From Burkholderiales bacterium (GTDB lineage: Bacteria > Pseudomonadota > Gammaproteobacteria > Burkholderiales > Burkholderiaceae_C): DNA of 43,608 nt. The DNA lies in the NCBI GenBank assembly GCA_013044035.1, contig JABEVE010000098.1, forward strand, positions 1-43,608. Direction: 5' to 3'. Position 1 is the stretch's first letter. Every line of letters starts with the position of its first letter. The notes beneath the pieces were generated by a model that did no database searches, was not told the DNA's origin, and saw nothing but the letters and a program-made list of their open reading frames with translations. Shown piece by piece: positions 18,135 through 26,930 of the stretch. The translations under genes and the position numbers were made by a program.

Positions 18135-20198
18135 ATGCCGTCGCCCTCGTTTGTGTTGTTCGACCCCGCCAACGCCCCGGCACGGCTGTATCTGCAGCCG
18201 CTGGACCATGGGCGCGCCGACGATGCCGCCGCAGCCCGCGACATGCCCGACTGGCTCGGTGCGCAACTTGCCGCCGGGCGTGAGGTCGCGCTGTTCCTGG
18301 CCTTCGAGGCGGCCGACGCGCTGGCCGGCCTGCCCTTGGCGCATGCGCCCATCACCCCGCTGGTCGAAGCCCTGAGCTTCGCCGGCGCACAAACCCTGGG
18401 GGACGATGCCGCGGTGGACGCCTGGCTGGCCACGCAACTGGCGACCCGGGGCTGCGGCGACGCTGCGGTCCATGCGGCTGCCACCCATGCCCCTGCCGCC
18501 GAAGTCCCGGGCTTCGGTGACGCCCCTGTGGGCCTCGCCGGCTGGCGTCCCGGCATCAGCGCCGCCGCCCATGCTGCCGCGCTGCAGCGCATCGCCGCCT
18601 ATCTGGCCGCCGGCGACAGCTACCAGATCGACTACACCTTCCCCCTGCACGCCCGCGCCTTCGGCCATCCACTGGCGCTGTACCGCGCGCTGCGCCGGCG
18701 CCAGCCCACGGCCTACCGCTGCCTGGCGTACCTGGGGGATGACGGCGACCGTGATGCACCAAGCGACCCTGGTGCTTCACCCCTGCAGCCGTCGCCACCA
18801 TCGCGGCCGATGCGAACCAGCGCCCGCTGGGTGCTCAGCCTCTCGCCCGAGTTGTTCTTCAGTCTGCAAACGGGCGGGCACATCGCGGCGCGGCCGATGA
18901 AAGGCACCGCACCGCGCCACGCCGACCCGGTGCGGGACGCGCAAGCCGCGGCATGGCTCGGCGCCGACCCGAAGAACCGCGCCGAGAATCTGATGATTCT
19001 CGACCTGCTGCGCAACGACCTCGGCCGCATCTCCACGCCCGGCAGCGTGCGCGTGACGCGGCGCTTCAACGTCGAGCCCTATGCCCAGGTCTGGCAGATG
19101 ACCTCCAGCGTGAGCGCCGAACTCGCTCCCTCCATCCACTGGCGCGAACTCTGGGCGGCGCTGTTTCCCTGTGGCTCCGTGGTCGGCGCGCCCAAGCACC
19201 GCAGCATGCAGATCATCGGCGAACTGGAACCACAGGCGCGCGGGCTGTACACCGGGGCGATGGGGTGGCTGCAACCCGCGCCCCATCATGCCGCAAGCGG
19301 CCCCGGTGCGGCGCGGCCCGGCAGCCCGCAGGCGGCGAGCGGTGTGTTCAGCGTCGCCATCCGCACCCTGGACATCGACGATCGGTTGCGGCGTGGCACA
19401 CGCGCCGTCCGCCTCGGTCTTGGCAGTGGCGTGGTCGCCGACTCCGATCCCGCCGGCGAGTGGGGCGAATGCCTGCTCAAGGCCCGCTTCGCCACCGGCC
19501 TCGACCCCGGCTTCGGCCTGATCGAAACCTTCGCCGCGCGCCTTGGCGCGCCCGGGGATGCGCAGGGCACGCAACGGATCAACGCCCATCTCCAGCGCCT
19601 GGCCAGATCCGCCCGTTATTTCGGCTTCCGGCTCGACCTTCGCGCCCTGCGCGCCGCCATGGCCGCAGCCCATGCCAAGCTGCCCGCCGCGCCGCACCGG
19701 ACCCGCATCGAACTGCGGCACGATGGCAGCTACAACCTCGGTACCACACCGCTGGCGGACTTGCCCAGGGAAGAAGGCAGGGTCCAGGTCCTGCTCGCGC
19801 AGACGCTGATCGAGCACGCCGTGCTCGACCCCGACGACTTGTTCCTGCGTCACAAAACCACCCACCGCTCCCGCTACGACGCCGCCTGGAAAGCCGCCGA
19901 AGCGCAAGGCGCGTTCGACGCCCTGTTTTTCAACAGCCGTGGTGAGCTTTGCGAAGGCGGCCGCAGCAGTGTGTTCGTCAAGCTCCGCGGCCGCTGGTTC
20001 ACCCCGCCGCTGCGCTGCGGCTTGCTGCCCGGCGTGGCCCGCGCCGCGCTGCTGGCTGATGCCAGCTTCGGCGCAGCCGAGCGCATCATCACCCGAGCCG
20101 AGCTCGTTGCCGCCGAAGACCTGCTCTTGACCAACGCTTTACGAGGGATCCTGCCGGCGGCCCTGCATGGGGGCCAGCCCTCATCCCCAGCGCCGTGA
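18135..20198 (+). CDS. pabBC: PabB-PabC fusion: aminodeoxychorismate synthase component I and ADC lyase
   Basis: A 687-residue bifunctional folate-pathway enzyme that makes p-aminobenzoate. The PabB half (about residues 1-445) has the chorismate-binding motifs SYQIDYTFPL, RPMKGTAPRH, NRAENLMILDLLRNDLGR, CGSVVGAPKHRSMQII and GSGVVADSDPAGEW. The PabC half (about 455-687) is a fold-type IV PLP enzyme with the lysine in HKTTHRSRYDAA and FNSRGELCEGGRSSVFV. A stretch of about 25-30 residues between CLAYLG and WVLSLSPELFF looks inserted and holds a palindrome. ATG 18135 is preferred; GTG 18123 is possible. It lies 90 bases after thiDE, so it may share the riboswitch-controlled transcript. The glutaminase PabA is not present here. 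Confidence 0.92.
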   Translation: MPSPSFVLFDPANAPARLYLQPLDHGRADDAAAARDMPDWLGAQLAAGREVALFLAFEAADALAGLPLAHAPITPLVEALSFAGAQTLGDDAAVDAWLATQLATRGCGDAAVHAAATHAPAAEVPGFGDAPVGLAGWRPGISAAAHAAALQRIAAYLAAGDSYQIDYTFPLHARAFGHPLALYRALRRRQPTAYRCLAYLGDDGDRDAPSDPGASPLQPSPPSRPMRTSARWVLSLSPELFFSLQTGGHIAARPMKGTAPRHADPVRDAQAAAWLGADPKNRAENLMILDLLRNDLGRISTPGSVRVTRRFNVEPYAQVWQMTSSVSAELAPSIHWRELWAALFPCGSVVGAPKHRSMQIIGELEPQARGLYTGAMGWLQPAPHHAASGPGAARPGSPQAASGVFSVAIRTLDIDDRLRRGTRAVRLGLGSGVVADSDPAGEWGECLLKARFATGLDPGFGLIETFAARLGAPGDAQGTQRINAHLQRLARSARYFGFRLDLRALRAAMAAAHAKLPAAPHRTRIELRHDGSYNLGTTPLADLPREEGRVQVLLAQTLIEHAVLDPDDLFLRHKTTHRSRYDAAWKAAEAQGAFDALFFNSRGELCEGGRSSVFVKLRGRWFTPPLRCGLLPGVARAALLADASFGAAERIITRAELVAAEDLLLTNALRGILPAALHGGQPSSPAP
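18741..18796. repeat. Palindromic insertion in pabBC
   Basis: GTGATGCACC (18751-18760) and GGTGCTTCAC (18771-18780) pair at 9 of 10 positions with a 10-base loop. GACGGC (18741-18746) and GCCGTC (18788-18793) form an outer stem. The element encodes an Asp/Pro/Ser-rich insertion just before the SPELFF segment of PabB. Confidence 0.65.
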
Positions 20199-20297
20199 AA
20201 CCCACGGCCTCGCACACCGCTTGCCACGCAGAAAAAGGGCAGTTCGGATCGACCTCCATGGCCGCGATGCAAGCCAGCGGCCGTGCGCCATCCTGAC

Positions 20298-20320
20298 GCG
20301 CCGGCAACTTTGGCCGGCGC
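20298..20320. repeat. GC-rich hairpin between pabBC and the BLUF gene
   Basis: GCGCCGGC (20298-20305) and GCCGGCGC (20313-20320) form a perfect 8-base stem with a 7-base loop. It could help end the pabBC transcript, but no T tract follows. The rest of the 221-base gap shows no gene. Confidence 0.55.
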
Positions 20321-20419
20321 CCAGCTCAGCCGCGCATGCCACCAACCAACAGGGCTTCGAACCCGTGGCTATCATGCATTTCAGCGTTCGCCACCCTTCA
20401 TCCTCGCACCCGCGCGCAC

Positions 20420-20863
20420 ATGTCTATCCTGATCCGTTTGATTTATGCCAGCAAGGTCGCCTCGCACTTCGGCCCGATGGATATGCATGACATTCTGGCC
20501 AAATCACGCCGCAACAACATCAGCGTCGGTGTGGGTGGCTTGCTCGTGATGTCCGATGGCCATTTTTTCCAGGCCTTGGAAGGAGGCCGTGCAGCCGTGC
20601 ACCAAACGTACGGAAGAATTCTCAGAGACCCCCGCCACGCCGACTCGGTCATTCTGAGTTGCCAGGAAATCGGCAAGCGATCCTTCACCGACTGGTCCAT
20701 GGGCTACGCGCTGAGCAACGAGAAAAACCGCAAGCTGTTCCTGTCCTATTCCGCCGAATCCAGGTTCTTGCCCTTGCATCTCAGCGCCCCCATGGCCGAG
20801 GCTCTGCTTCAAGAAATCGGGGACCATGCGCGCCAAATCGGCGGTGCGGAATTGGCGGTTTGA
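20420..20863 (+). CDS. BLUF-domain blue-light photoreceptor (short, single domain)
   Basis: A 147-residue protein made of one BLUF domain, which binds FAD and senses blue light. All key residues align with AppA numbering: Y9 (AppA Y21), N33 (N45), Q51 in GHFFQALEG (Q63), W92 (W104) and M94 (M106). It should therefore be photoactive. The C-terminal 45 residues form the usual capping helices and no output domain is fused, so it must act through a partner protein. The ATG at 20420 starts directly before the first strand (ILIRLIYAS). It stands alone on the plus strand and converges with the DUF1330 gene. No light-response partner is adjacent; the window's diguanylate cyclase is 14 kb away. Confidence 0.9.
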   Translation: MSILIRLIYASKVASHFGPMDMHDILAKSRRNNISVGVGGLLVMSDGHFFQALEGGRAAVHQTYGRILRDPRHADSVILSCQEIGKRSFTDWSMGYALSNEKNRKLFLSYSAESRFLPLHLSAPMAEALLQEIGDHARQIGGAELAV

Positions 20864-20900
20864 ACCACCGGGCTCAAGGATGCCGTGCGATGCGTGGCGT

Positions 20901-21188
20901 TCACACCCCCTCAATCGCCAGCAGGCTGCCATGCGAAGCGCCCTGGCGGATCGCAATCAGCGTTTTGTACTGCGGCGAGGTGTAGAACGCCCGCAGATGG
21001 GCCATGTCCGGAAACTCCAGAATCACCTGGCGCCGCGGCTCACGGGCGCCCTCCAGCACCTCGACGGCGCCGCCGCGCACCAGATAGCGCCCACCGTGGG
21101 CGGCAATCAGGGCGGGCACTTGCTGGCGGTAGGTTTCGTAGGCGGCGGGATCGGTGATCTCGATGTCGGCAACGATGTAAGCGGCCAT
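20901..21188 (-). CDS. DUF1330 family protein
   Basis: A 95-residue dimeric alpha/beta-barrel family protein. Conserved parts are YIVADIEITDPAAYETYRQQVP, HGGRYLVRGG, VILEFPDMAHLRAFYTSPQYKTL and the final LLAIEGV. No function is established for the family. The ATG at 21188 is preferred over the one at 21194, because the AAGGAG ribosome binding site is then seven bases away instead of one. It lies 46 bases downstream of the EamA transporter gene on the same strand and probably shares its transcript. Confidence 0.88.
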   Translation of the reverse strand: MAAYIVADIEITDPAAYETYRQQVPALIAAHGGRYLVRGGAVEVLEGAREPRRQVILEFPDMAHLRAFYTSPQYKTLIAIRQGASHGSLLAIEGV

Positions 21189-21234
21189 GGTCATGCTCCT
21201 TGGGGTTGGGTGGGGTCTGCGCTGCCTGCCAGGG

Positions 21235-22206
21235 TCATTGCAGTCGTTTGGCCATTGTGCCCGCCCATTGCTGCAGCAGGCCATGGCCACTCACCAGCAC
21301 GATGCCTGGCAGGATCAGCAGGGAGCCTGCCAGAAAACCTGGGTTGATGGGCTCGCGCAACAGCCACGCGCCGAGCACGATGCCGAACAGCGGCGTCATG
21401 AAGGCCAACACGCCAAGCCGCGAGGCCAGGTAATGCCGCAGCAGCCAGAACCATGCCAGGAAACTGGCGAAGGACACGATCAGCGACTGAAACGCCAGTG
21501 CCCACAAGGCCAGTGGCGTGGGCTCGAACGTGGTTTGCCCAAGCAGAAATGAAGCTGGCAACAACAGCAGGAAGGCCGCCAGCAATTGATACAGCAACGT
21601 TTGCGCTGCGGGCAAGCCGGACAGGCAGGTCGCCCGCACCACCACGGTGGTCGCCCCCCAGGACGCCCCTGCCATGAGTGCCAGAAAGTCGCCCAGCAGC
21701 ACGTTGGAAGGTTCGCCTGCTGCGACCGGGTGACCGCCGCCGAGGAATGCCACGGCAATGCCGCCAAACGCCAGGGCGATGCCCAGCCACTGCAGTGCCG
21801 CCAGCCGTTCGGACGGCAGCTTCCAGTGCAGACCCAAGGCTGCGAACACCGGCGCGGTGTAGAGAAACACCACCAGATGCGCCGCTGATGTGAAACGCAG
21901 GCTCTCGCTGACGAGCAGATATTCGAGGGCGAACAGGCTGCCGACGGCGAGCCCCGGCCGCCAGTGGGCATTCAACAGCGATACGCGCTGGCCACGCGCG
22001 GCCATGAACACGCTGACCAACAGCGCGCCGATTCCTGAGCGCAGTGCAATTTGCAGCATCGGCGAAATCTCTGCCGCCGTGGCCTTGAGCGCGATTTGCT
22101 GCATGCTCCAAATCAGGCAGAGCAGCAGCATGAGGCCAACGGACATGGCGTCGAGGGGTTTGCGGGTGTCCATGGAGGCGAGTGGATGGCGATGTTCAAA
22201 CGCCAT
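21235..22206 (-). CDS. EamA/DMT-family inner-membrane transporter
   Basis: A 323-residue protein with about ten hydrophobic segments in two EamA halves. Examples are VGLMLLLCLIWSMQQIALK at the start of the first half and LLGDFLALMAGASWGATTVVVR at the start of the second. The C-terminal PLFGIVLGAWLLREP is the classic EamA end segment. Members export amino acids, other metabolites or drugs; the substrate is not readable from sequence. The start at 22206 has a weak ACGGA site, and the ATG at 22173 is an alternative that keeps all segments. It is transcribed divergently from an AraC-type gene, which is a common layout for a transporter and its regulator. Confidence 0.9.
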   Translation of the reverse strand: MAFEHRHPLASMDTRKPLDAMSVGLMLLLCLIWSMQQIALKATAAEISPMLQIALRSGIGALLVSVFMAARGQRVSLLNAHWRPGLAVGSLFALEYLLVSESLRFTSAAHLVVFLYTAPVFAALGLHWKLPSERLAALQWLGIALAFGGIAVAFLGGGHPVAAGEPSNVLLGDFLALMAGASWGATTVVVRATCLSGLPAAQTLLYQLLAAFLLLLPASFLLGQTTFEPTPLALWALAFQSLIVSFASFLAWFWLLRHYLASRLGVLAFMTPLFGIVLGAWLLREPINPGFLAGSLLILPGIVLVSGHGLLQQWAGTMAKRLQ

Positions 22207-22279
22207 TGTCCGTTTGACGTATCAGCGATCTATAGTGAAATCATGACAACGCATCACGCCAATCGGCGCATGGAAAACC

Positions 22280-23074
22280 ATGAACGAATCCGCGCAGCAC
22301 CACCGCAATCCACCCTTCAGCAAGGCGCTGCCGAGCCCCATTTACTTTCGCGTCGCCGACATGCCGGCACACGCCACCTACCCGCAGCACAGCCATCCCT
22401 GGGGTGAGTTTGTCTACGCCTTCAGCGGAGTGATGGAAATCAAGCTGCGCGACCGGCATCTGCTCGCGCCGCCGCAATACGGTGTCTGGCTGCCGCCGGC
22501 GCTGGAGCATCGGGGCTTGAACCGGCAGGCGGCCGTCCACGGCTCGCTCTACATCGCCGAGCACCTGTGCGCGGCTCTCCCCAAGACCTGCTGCGCGCTG
22601 GTGGTCAGCCCGCTGCTGCGGGCCCTGCTCGATCATCTGCGGCAGCATGCTCCGCTGCAGTCAGGGACGGGCGCGGCCCATCGTTTGCTGCAAGTGTCGG
22701 TGGATCAGTTGGCCACGGCAGCTTGCGCCGGCAGCTATTTGCCCATGTCGCAAGACCCGCTGCTCAGCCCTTTGCTGCAGGAGCTGGAGGCCAACCCCGG
22801 CGATACGCGCTCGCTGGCAGCGCTGGCCGGGTCGCGCCACACCACCGAGCGCACCCTGATGCGTCGCTGCCAGCGGGAGTTGGGCATGTCGCTCGCCGAG
22901 TGGCGCAAGCGCCTGCGCGTGGTCAGCGCCATGCCGCGACTCCACGCCGGCGACACGGTCGAGAACATCGCGCACGACCTGGGTTACAACTCGTCGTCGG
23001 CGTTCATCGCCATGTTCCGCCGCATGACGGGGGCTACGCCCGATGAATACCGAAAAGGCTCGACGCTGGCATGA
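22280..23074 (+). CDS. AraC family transcriptional regulator
   Basis: A 264-residue regulator. The N-terminal cupin-like sensor (about residues 20-110) contains ATYPQHSHPWGEFVYAFSG and LAPPQYGVWLPPALEHRG. The C-terminal DNA-binding domain has two helix-turn-helix units: SLAALAGSRHTTERTLMRRCQRE, and VENIAHDLGYNSSSAFIAMFRR with the family ending MTGATPDEYRK. It is divergent from the EamA transporter with 73 bases between start codons. That gap holds a TATAGT (22232-22237) which could be a -10 for this gene. The arrangement suggests that it controls the transporter. The inducer is unknown. Confidence 0.9.
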   Translation: MNESAQHHRNPPFSKALPSPIYFRVADMPAHATYPQHSHPWGEFVYAFSGVMEIKLRDRHLLAPPQYGVWLPPALEHRGLNRQAAVHGSLYIAEHLCAALPKTCCALVVSPLLRALLDHLRQHAPLQSGTGAAHRLLQVSVDQLATAACAGSYLPMSQDPLLSPLLQELEANPGDTRSLAALAGSRHTTERTLMRRCQRELGMSLAEWRKRLRVVSAMPRLHAGDTVENIAHDLGYNSSSAFIAMFRRMTGATPDEYRKGSTLA

Positions 23075-23377
23075 CGAGACGACCGGCCCGGCGCCGCCCA
23101 GGCACGCCATGCACACGGCGCCCATGCCAAAAACTGGCTGGTGCTAGCGCCATACAGGGCGCTCGGCCCTCCGCTTTGCATGCCTGCTGGCTGCTGCGAA
23201 GCAACCAAACATCTCGCTGCAGGCTGGATCAGCGGCAAGCGCGAACCGCACGACCGCTTGCTGCATGCAGCAACTCATGGGTGGTCATCGTCCCAGGGTC
23301 TTTGCCGGCGAAGTAGTCGGCGCACTCGACGTCGCCAGCCACGGTCATCCCGCATTTGCGTGGCGCGACTGCCCGCC
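23075..23377. other. Intergenic region between convergent araC-type gene and metR
   Basis: These 303 bases hold no gene, RNA or strong hairpin that I can support. Open frames crossing it on either strand are continuations of antisense shadows and have no recognisable sequence. Confidence 0.4.
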
Positions 23378-24292
23378 TCAACCCTGCGCCTCCCGCGCCT
23401 GCTCGCAGCCGCGCACCAGTTCCACGAACTCCTGCACATAGGCGCGCTGCGCCATCTGCGCCGGCACGGCGGCGAACAGTTCGCCGCGCAAGGGCGGCGT
23501 GCCCACGGCGCGGCCCACCACGTAGCCGCGCTCCAGGTAGGGCAGGGCGGCCCAGCGCGGCAGCACGGCAATGCCGCGCTTGCTGGCCACCAGTTGCACG
23601 ATGGCGGCGGTGAGTTCGGCGCTGCGGCGCGCGACGGGGCGCACCCCGGCGGGAAGGAGCAACTGGCGCATCACGTCCAGCTTGTCGTCCGGCACCGGGT
23701 AGGTGATGAGGGTCTCGGTGGCGAAGTCGGCGGCCTGCAGCGCGGGCTGGGCGGCGCGTGGGTGGTCACGCGCCAGCAGCGCGACGAAGTCGAAGCTGAA
23801 CAGCGGCAGCACGACGAGCGCGGCCGAAGGCGGCGGCGCTTCGTGCAGCACCGCCAGGTCGGCGCGGCCGTCCAGCACCGGCAGCAAGGGGTCGGCGAGG
23901 AAGCCGGAGAGCAGGTCCATTTCCACGTCCGGCCAGCGCGGGCGCAGCGCGTCCATGGCCGGCATCAGCCAGTCGAAACAGCTGTGGCATTCCACCGCGA
24001 TGCGCAGGCTGCCGCTCTGCCCCTCGCGCAGTTGCGCCAGTGCCCGCTCGGCGTCGCGCACGCGCGGCAGCACGTCGGCGGCCAGGTCCAGCAGGCGCTG
24101 CCCGGCCGGGGTGAAGCGCACCGCGGGCTGGGTGCGCTCGAACAGGCGCTGGGCGTAATGCTCCTCCAGCACCGCAATCTGCCGCGACAGCGCCGACTGC
24201 GTGAGGTGAACGCGCTGCGCGGCGCGGGTGAGGTTGCCGGTGTCGGCCAGGGCTTGCAGGGTGGTGAGGTGACGCAGATCCAGCGGGCTCAT
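23378..24292 (-). CDS. metR: LysR-type regulator MetR
   Basis: A 304-residue LysR-type regulator. The N-terminal winged helix-turn-helix (LRHLTTLQALADTGNLTRAAQRVHLTQSALSRQI, about residues 6-39) is followed by a linker helix. The sensor domain opens with the MetR-specific IAVECHSCFDWLMPAMD and SGFLADPLLPVLDGRADL. MetR activates metE in response to homocysteine. Its divergent position next to metE, with 94 bases between start codons, supports the name. The ATG at 24292 begins just before the conserved LDLRHL segment. Autoregulation through the shared intergenic region is likely, as in enterobacteria. Confidence 0.92.
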   Translation of the reverse strand: MSPLDLRHLTTLQALADTGNLTRAAQRVHLTQSALSRQIAVLEEHYAQRLFERTQPAVRFTPAGQRLLDLAADVLPRVRDAERALAQLREGQSGSLRIAVECHSCFDWLMPAMDALRPRWPDVEMDLLSGFLADPLLPVLDGRADLAVLHEAPPPSAALVVLPLFSFDFVALLARDHPRAAQPALQAADFATETLITYPVPDDKLDVMRQLLLPAGVRPVARRSAELTAAIVQLVASKRGIAVLPRWAALPYLERGYVVGRAVGTPPLRGELFAAVPAQMAQRAYVQEFVELVRGCEQAREAQG

Positions 24293-24308
24293 GATTGAAT
24301 CGCATGTC

Positions 24309-24326
24309 TTTCATGAAAACAATTCG
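24309..24326. promoter_or_regulatory. Candidate MetR-binding site between metR and metE
   Basis: TGAA (24314-24317), five bases, then TTCG (24323-24326) matches the TGAA-N5-TTCA MetR consensus at 7 of 8 fixed positions. It overlaps a perfect 10-base palindrome TTTCATGAAA (24309-24318). A third TGAA is at 24329-24332. The site is about 60 bases upstream of the metE ATG. Binding is inferred. Confidence 0.5.
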
Positions 24327-24386
24327 CTTGAATCATAGCTTCGGGCAGATCATCATGCGTGCCTTTGCACCATTCAAGGCACAATC

Positions 24387-26846
24387 ATGATTCGCACGCA
24401 TACCCTCGGCTATCCCCGCATCGGCCCCCAGCGGGAATGGAAATTCGCCCTCGAAGCCTTCTGGAGCGGCCAAAGCAGCGAGGCCGGGCTCGCCGCCATC
24501 TGGCAGACGCTGCGCCTGCAGCAGTGGAGCGACCAACGCGCCGCCGGGCTGGACATGGTGACCGCGGGCGACTTCGCCCCCTACGACCACATCGCCGCCA
24601 TGACCCTGCGCCTGGGTGCGGCGCCGGCGCGGTTCGGCTTCGGCGCTGAGGCTGCCGCCGCATCGGTCGCCACCCCGGCCTCGGCGTGCGCCATGGGGCC
24701 GGACACCGCGCGAGGCACGGCGTGCGCTGCGGCACATGACATGGCCGGGCATGTCGCCTGGGCACAGCATGTTGCGCTGGGTCGCGGCACCGCCAGCCAG
24801 CCGGCGCTGGAGCTGACCAAATGGTTCGACACCAACTACCACCACCTCGTACCGGAACTCGGCGCCGACACCCGCTTCAGCGCCAACGCCGCCGATCTGG
24901 TGCACGAACTGGCGCTGGCCCGTGCGCATGGCCACACCGCCAAGGTCGCGCTGCCCGGCCCCCTCACCTGGCTCAAGCTGGGCAAGAGCCGCGACGCCGC
25001 CTTCGATCCCCTCACCCTGCTGCCCGGCCTGATCGACGCCTACGCCCACCTCCTGCGTGCCGCGCACGCCGCCGGCGCCGCCTGGGTGCAGCTCGACGAG
25101 CCCATCCTCGCACTCGACCTGCCTGCCGCATGGAAGGCCGCGTACAGCGCCGGCTACGCGCAACTGGCTGCCGCGCTCGCCGGGGCCGGCCCCCAACTGC
25201 TGCTGGCCGTGTACTTCGGCCCGCTGGAAGACAACCTCGACCTGGCCTGCAGCCTGCCGGTGGACGGCCTGCACGTGGACCTGGTGCGCGGCCGCGCCGA
25301 GGCCGCCTGGGTGGCCGAGCGCCTGGGCACGGCCAAGGTGCTGTCGGCCGGCGTCATCGACGGCCGCAACATCTGGCGCGCCGACCTCGACGACGCGCTG
25401 GCCTTGCTGCGCAGCCTCCAACGCGAGGGTGAACTCTGGGTCGCACCGTCATGCTCGCTGCTGCATGTTCCGGTGGATGTGGAGGTCGAAGACCAGCAAG
25501 GAAGCGCCGGGCCGTCCCAAGATTCCTTGACCCCCTCGGGGGGCGACGCTGGCAAGGCCGGCGTCTGGGGGTGGACCATTCCCCAACCCTTCAAAGCCAG
25601 CATGGCCTACGCCCGCCAGAAGCTGGGCGAAATCAGCCTGCTGGCGCAGGCGCTGCGCGAGGGCGAGGCCCCCAGCGCCGCGACCAGCGCCGTCCTGCAG
25701 GCGGCCCGCGCCGCGCGCGCCGCGCGCCTGGCGCATCCGAGCGTCACGCGCACCGAACTGCGCACGCGCATGGCGACTCTGCCGTCAGACCGTCGTGCCC
25801 ACGCTTACCCACAGCGCGCCGTGGCGCAACAGGCGCGTTTCAAGCTGCCGCTGCTGCCCACCACCACCATCGGCAGCTTTCCGCAAACCAGCGAGATTCG
25901 CGCCGCCCGCGCCGCCTTCAAGCGCGGAGAGATCGACCAGGCCGAATATCAGCGCCGCATGCGCGAGGCCATCGCCCTGGCGGTGCGCAAGCAGGAGGAA
26001 CTGGGGCTGGACGTGCTGGTGCACGGCGAGGCCGAGCGCAACGACATGGTGGAGTATTTCGGCGAGCAGCTCGACGGCGTGCTGTTCAGCCGCTTCGGCT
26101 GGGTGCAGAGCTATGGCTCGCGCTGCGTCAAGCCGCCGGTGATTTTTGGCGACGTGCAGCGCCCCCAGCCCATGACCGTGGCCTGGAGCGCCTACGCCCA
26201 GAGCCTCACGGCCAAGCCCATGAAGGGCATGCTCACCGGCCCCGTGACCTTGCTGCAATGGGCCTTCGTACGCGACGATCTGCCCCGCGCCGAAGTGGCG
26301 CAGCAGCTCGCCCTGGCGGTGCGCGACGAAGTGCAGGATCTGGAAGCCGCCGGCATCGGCATGATCCAGATCGACGAGCCCGCCTTCCGCGAAGGCCTGC
26401 CGCTGCGCCGGCGCAACTGGCAGGCGTATCTGAGCTGGGCCGGCCGCGCCTTCCGCCTGGCGGCCAGCGGCGTGCGCGACGACACGCAGATTCACACCCA
26501 CATGTGCTACGCCGAGTTCAACGACATCCTGCCGGCTATCGCCGCGCTCGACGCCGACGTCATCTCCATCGAGACCAGCCGCTCCGACATGGAGCTGCTG
26601 CAGGCCTTCGGCGATTTTCAGTACCCCAACGCCATCGGCCCCGGCGTGTGGGACATCCACTCCCCCCGCGTGCCCGACCAGGCCGACATGGAACGCCTGC
26701 TGCGCAAGGCCCTGGCCGTGATTCCCGCCCATCGCCTCTGGGTCAACCCCGACTGCGGCCTCAAAACCCGCGCCTGGGCCGAGACCGAAGCCGCCCTGCG
26801 AAACTTGGGCGGCGCGGCGAAGGCCATGCGGCAGTCGTCGGGTTGA
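24387..26846 (+). CDS. metE: Cobalamin-independent methionine synthase MetE
   Basis: An 819-residue enzyme that transfers the methyl group of methyltetrahydrofolate-triglutamate to homocysteine; the usual length is about 750-770. The N-terminal barrel starts HTLGYPRIGPQREWK and includes LTKWFDTNYHHLVPEL. The C-terminal catalytic barrel has TTTIGSFPQTSEIR, the zinc ligands in HTHMCYAEF and NPDCGLKTR, and DEPAFREGLPLR. An extra stretch at about residues 368-392, between SLLHVPVDVE and FKASMAYARQKLGE, is encoded by palindromic DNA (25531-25565) and accounts for part of the surplus length. It is divergent from metR, which should activate it. The gene converges with the defence operon. Confidence 0.95.
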   Translation: MIRTHTLGYPRIGPQREWKFALEAFWSGQSSEAGLAAIWQTLRLQQWSDQRAAGLDMVTAGDFAPYDHIAAMTLRLGAAPARFGFGAEAAAASVATPASACAMGPDTARGTACAAAHDMAGHVAWAQHVALGRGTASQPALELTKWFDTNYHHLVPELGADTRFSANAADLVHELALARAHGHTAKVALPGPLTWLKLGKSRDAAFDPLTLLPGLIDAYAHLLRAAHAAGAAWVQLDEPILALDLPAAWKAAYSAGYAQLAAALAGAGPQLLLAVYFGPLEDNLDLACSLPVDGLHVDLVRGRAEAAWVAERLGTAKVLSAGVIDGRNIWRADLDDALALLRSLQREGELWVAPSCSLLHVPVDVEVEDQQGSAGPSQDSLTPSGGDAGKAGVWGWTIPQPFKASMAYARQKLGEISLLAQALREGEAPSAATSAVLQAARAARAARLAHPSVTRTELRTRMATLPSDRRAHAYPQRAVAQQARFKLPLLPTTTIGSFPQTSEIRAARAAFKRGEIDQAEYQRRMREAIALAVRKQEELGLDVLVHGEAERNDMVEYFGEQLDGVLFSRFGWVQSYGSRCVKPPVIFGDVQRPQPMTVAWSAYAQSLTAKPMKGMLTGPVTLLQWAFVRDDLPRAEVAQQLALAVRDEVQDLEAAGIGMIQIDEPAFREGLPLRRRNWQAYLSWAGRAFRLAASGVRDDTQIHTHMCYAEFNDILPAIAALDADVISIETSRSDMELLQAFGDFQYPNAIGPGVWDIHSPRVPDQADMERLLRKALAVIPAHRLWVNPDCGLKTRAWAETEAALRNLGGAAKAMRQSSG
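25531..25565. repeat. Palindromic insertion in metE
   Basis: CCCCC (25531-25535) and GGGGG (25538-25542) are followed by GACGCTGGC (25545-25553) and GCCGGCGTC (25557-25565), which pair at 8 of 9 positions plus one wobble. Similar C-run/G-run elements are common between genes in Burkholderiales. Here the element is inside the reading frame. Confidence 0.6.
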
Positions 26847-26864
26847 GCGGCAAGGACGGCAGGC

Positions 26865-26894
26865 AGCCCCGAGCGTTTCTGGTTGCCTCGGGCT
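26865..26894. terminator. Candidate bidirectional hairpin between metE and yhcG
   Basis: AGCCCCGAG (about 26865-26873) pairs with CTCGGGCT (26887-26894) apart from one bulged C, with a 13-base loop, in the 84-base gap between convergent genes. No T tract is present, so the call rests on position. Confidence 0.35.
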
Positions 26895-26930
26895 GACAAG
26901 CGGCGGCAAAGGCGGCAGGTTCGGGGGCGC

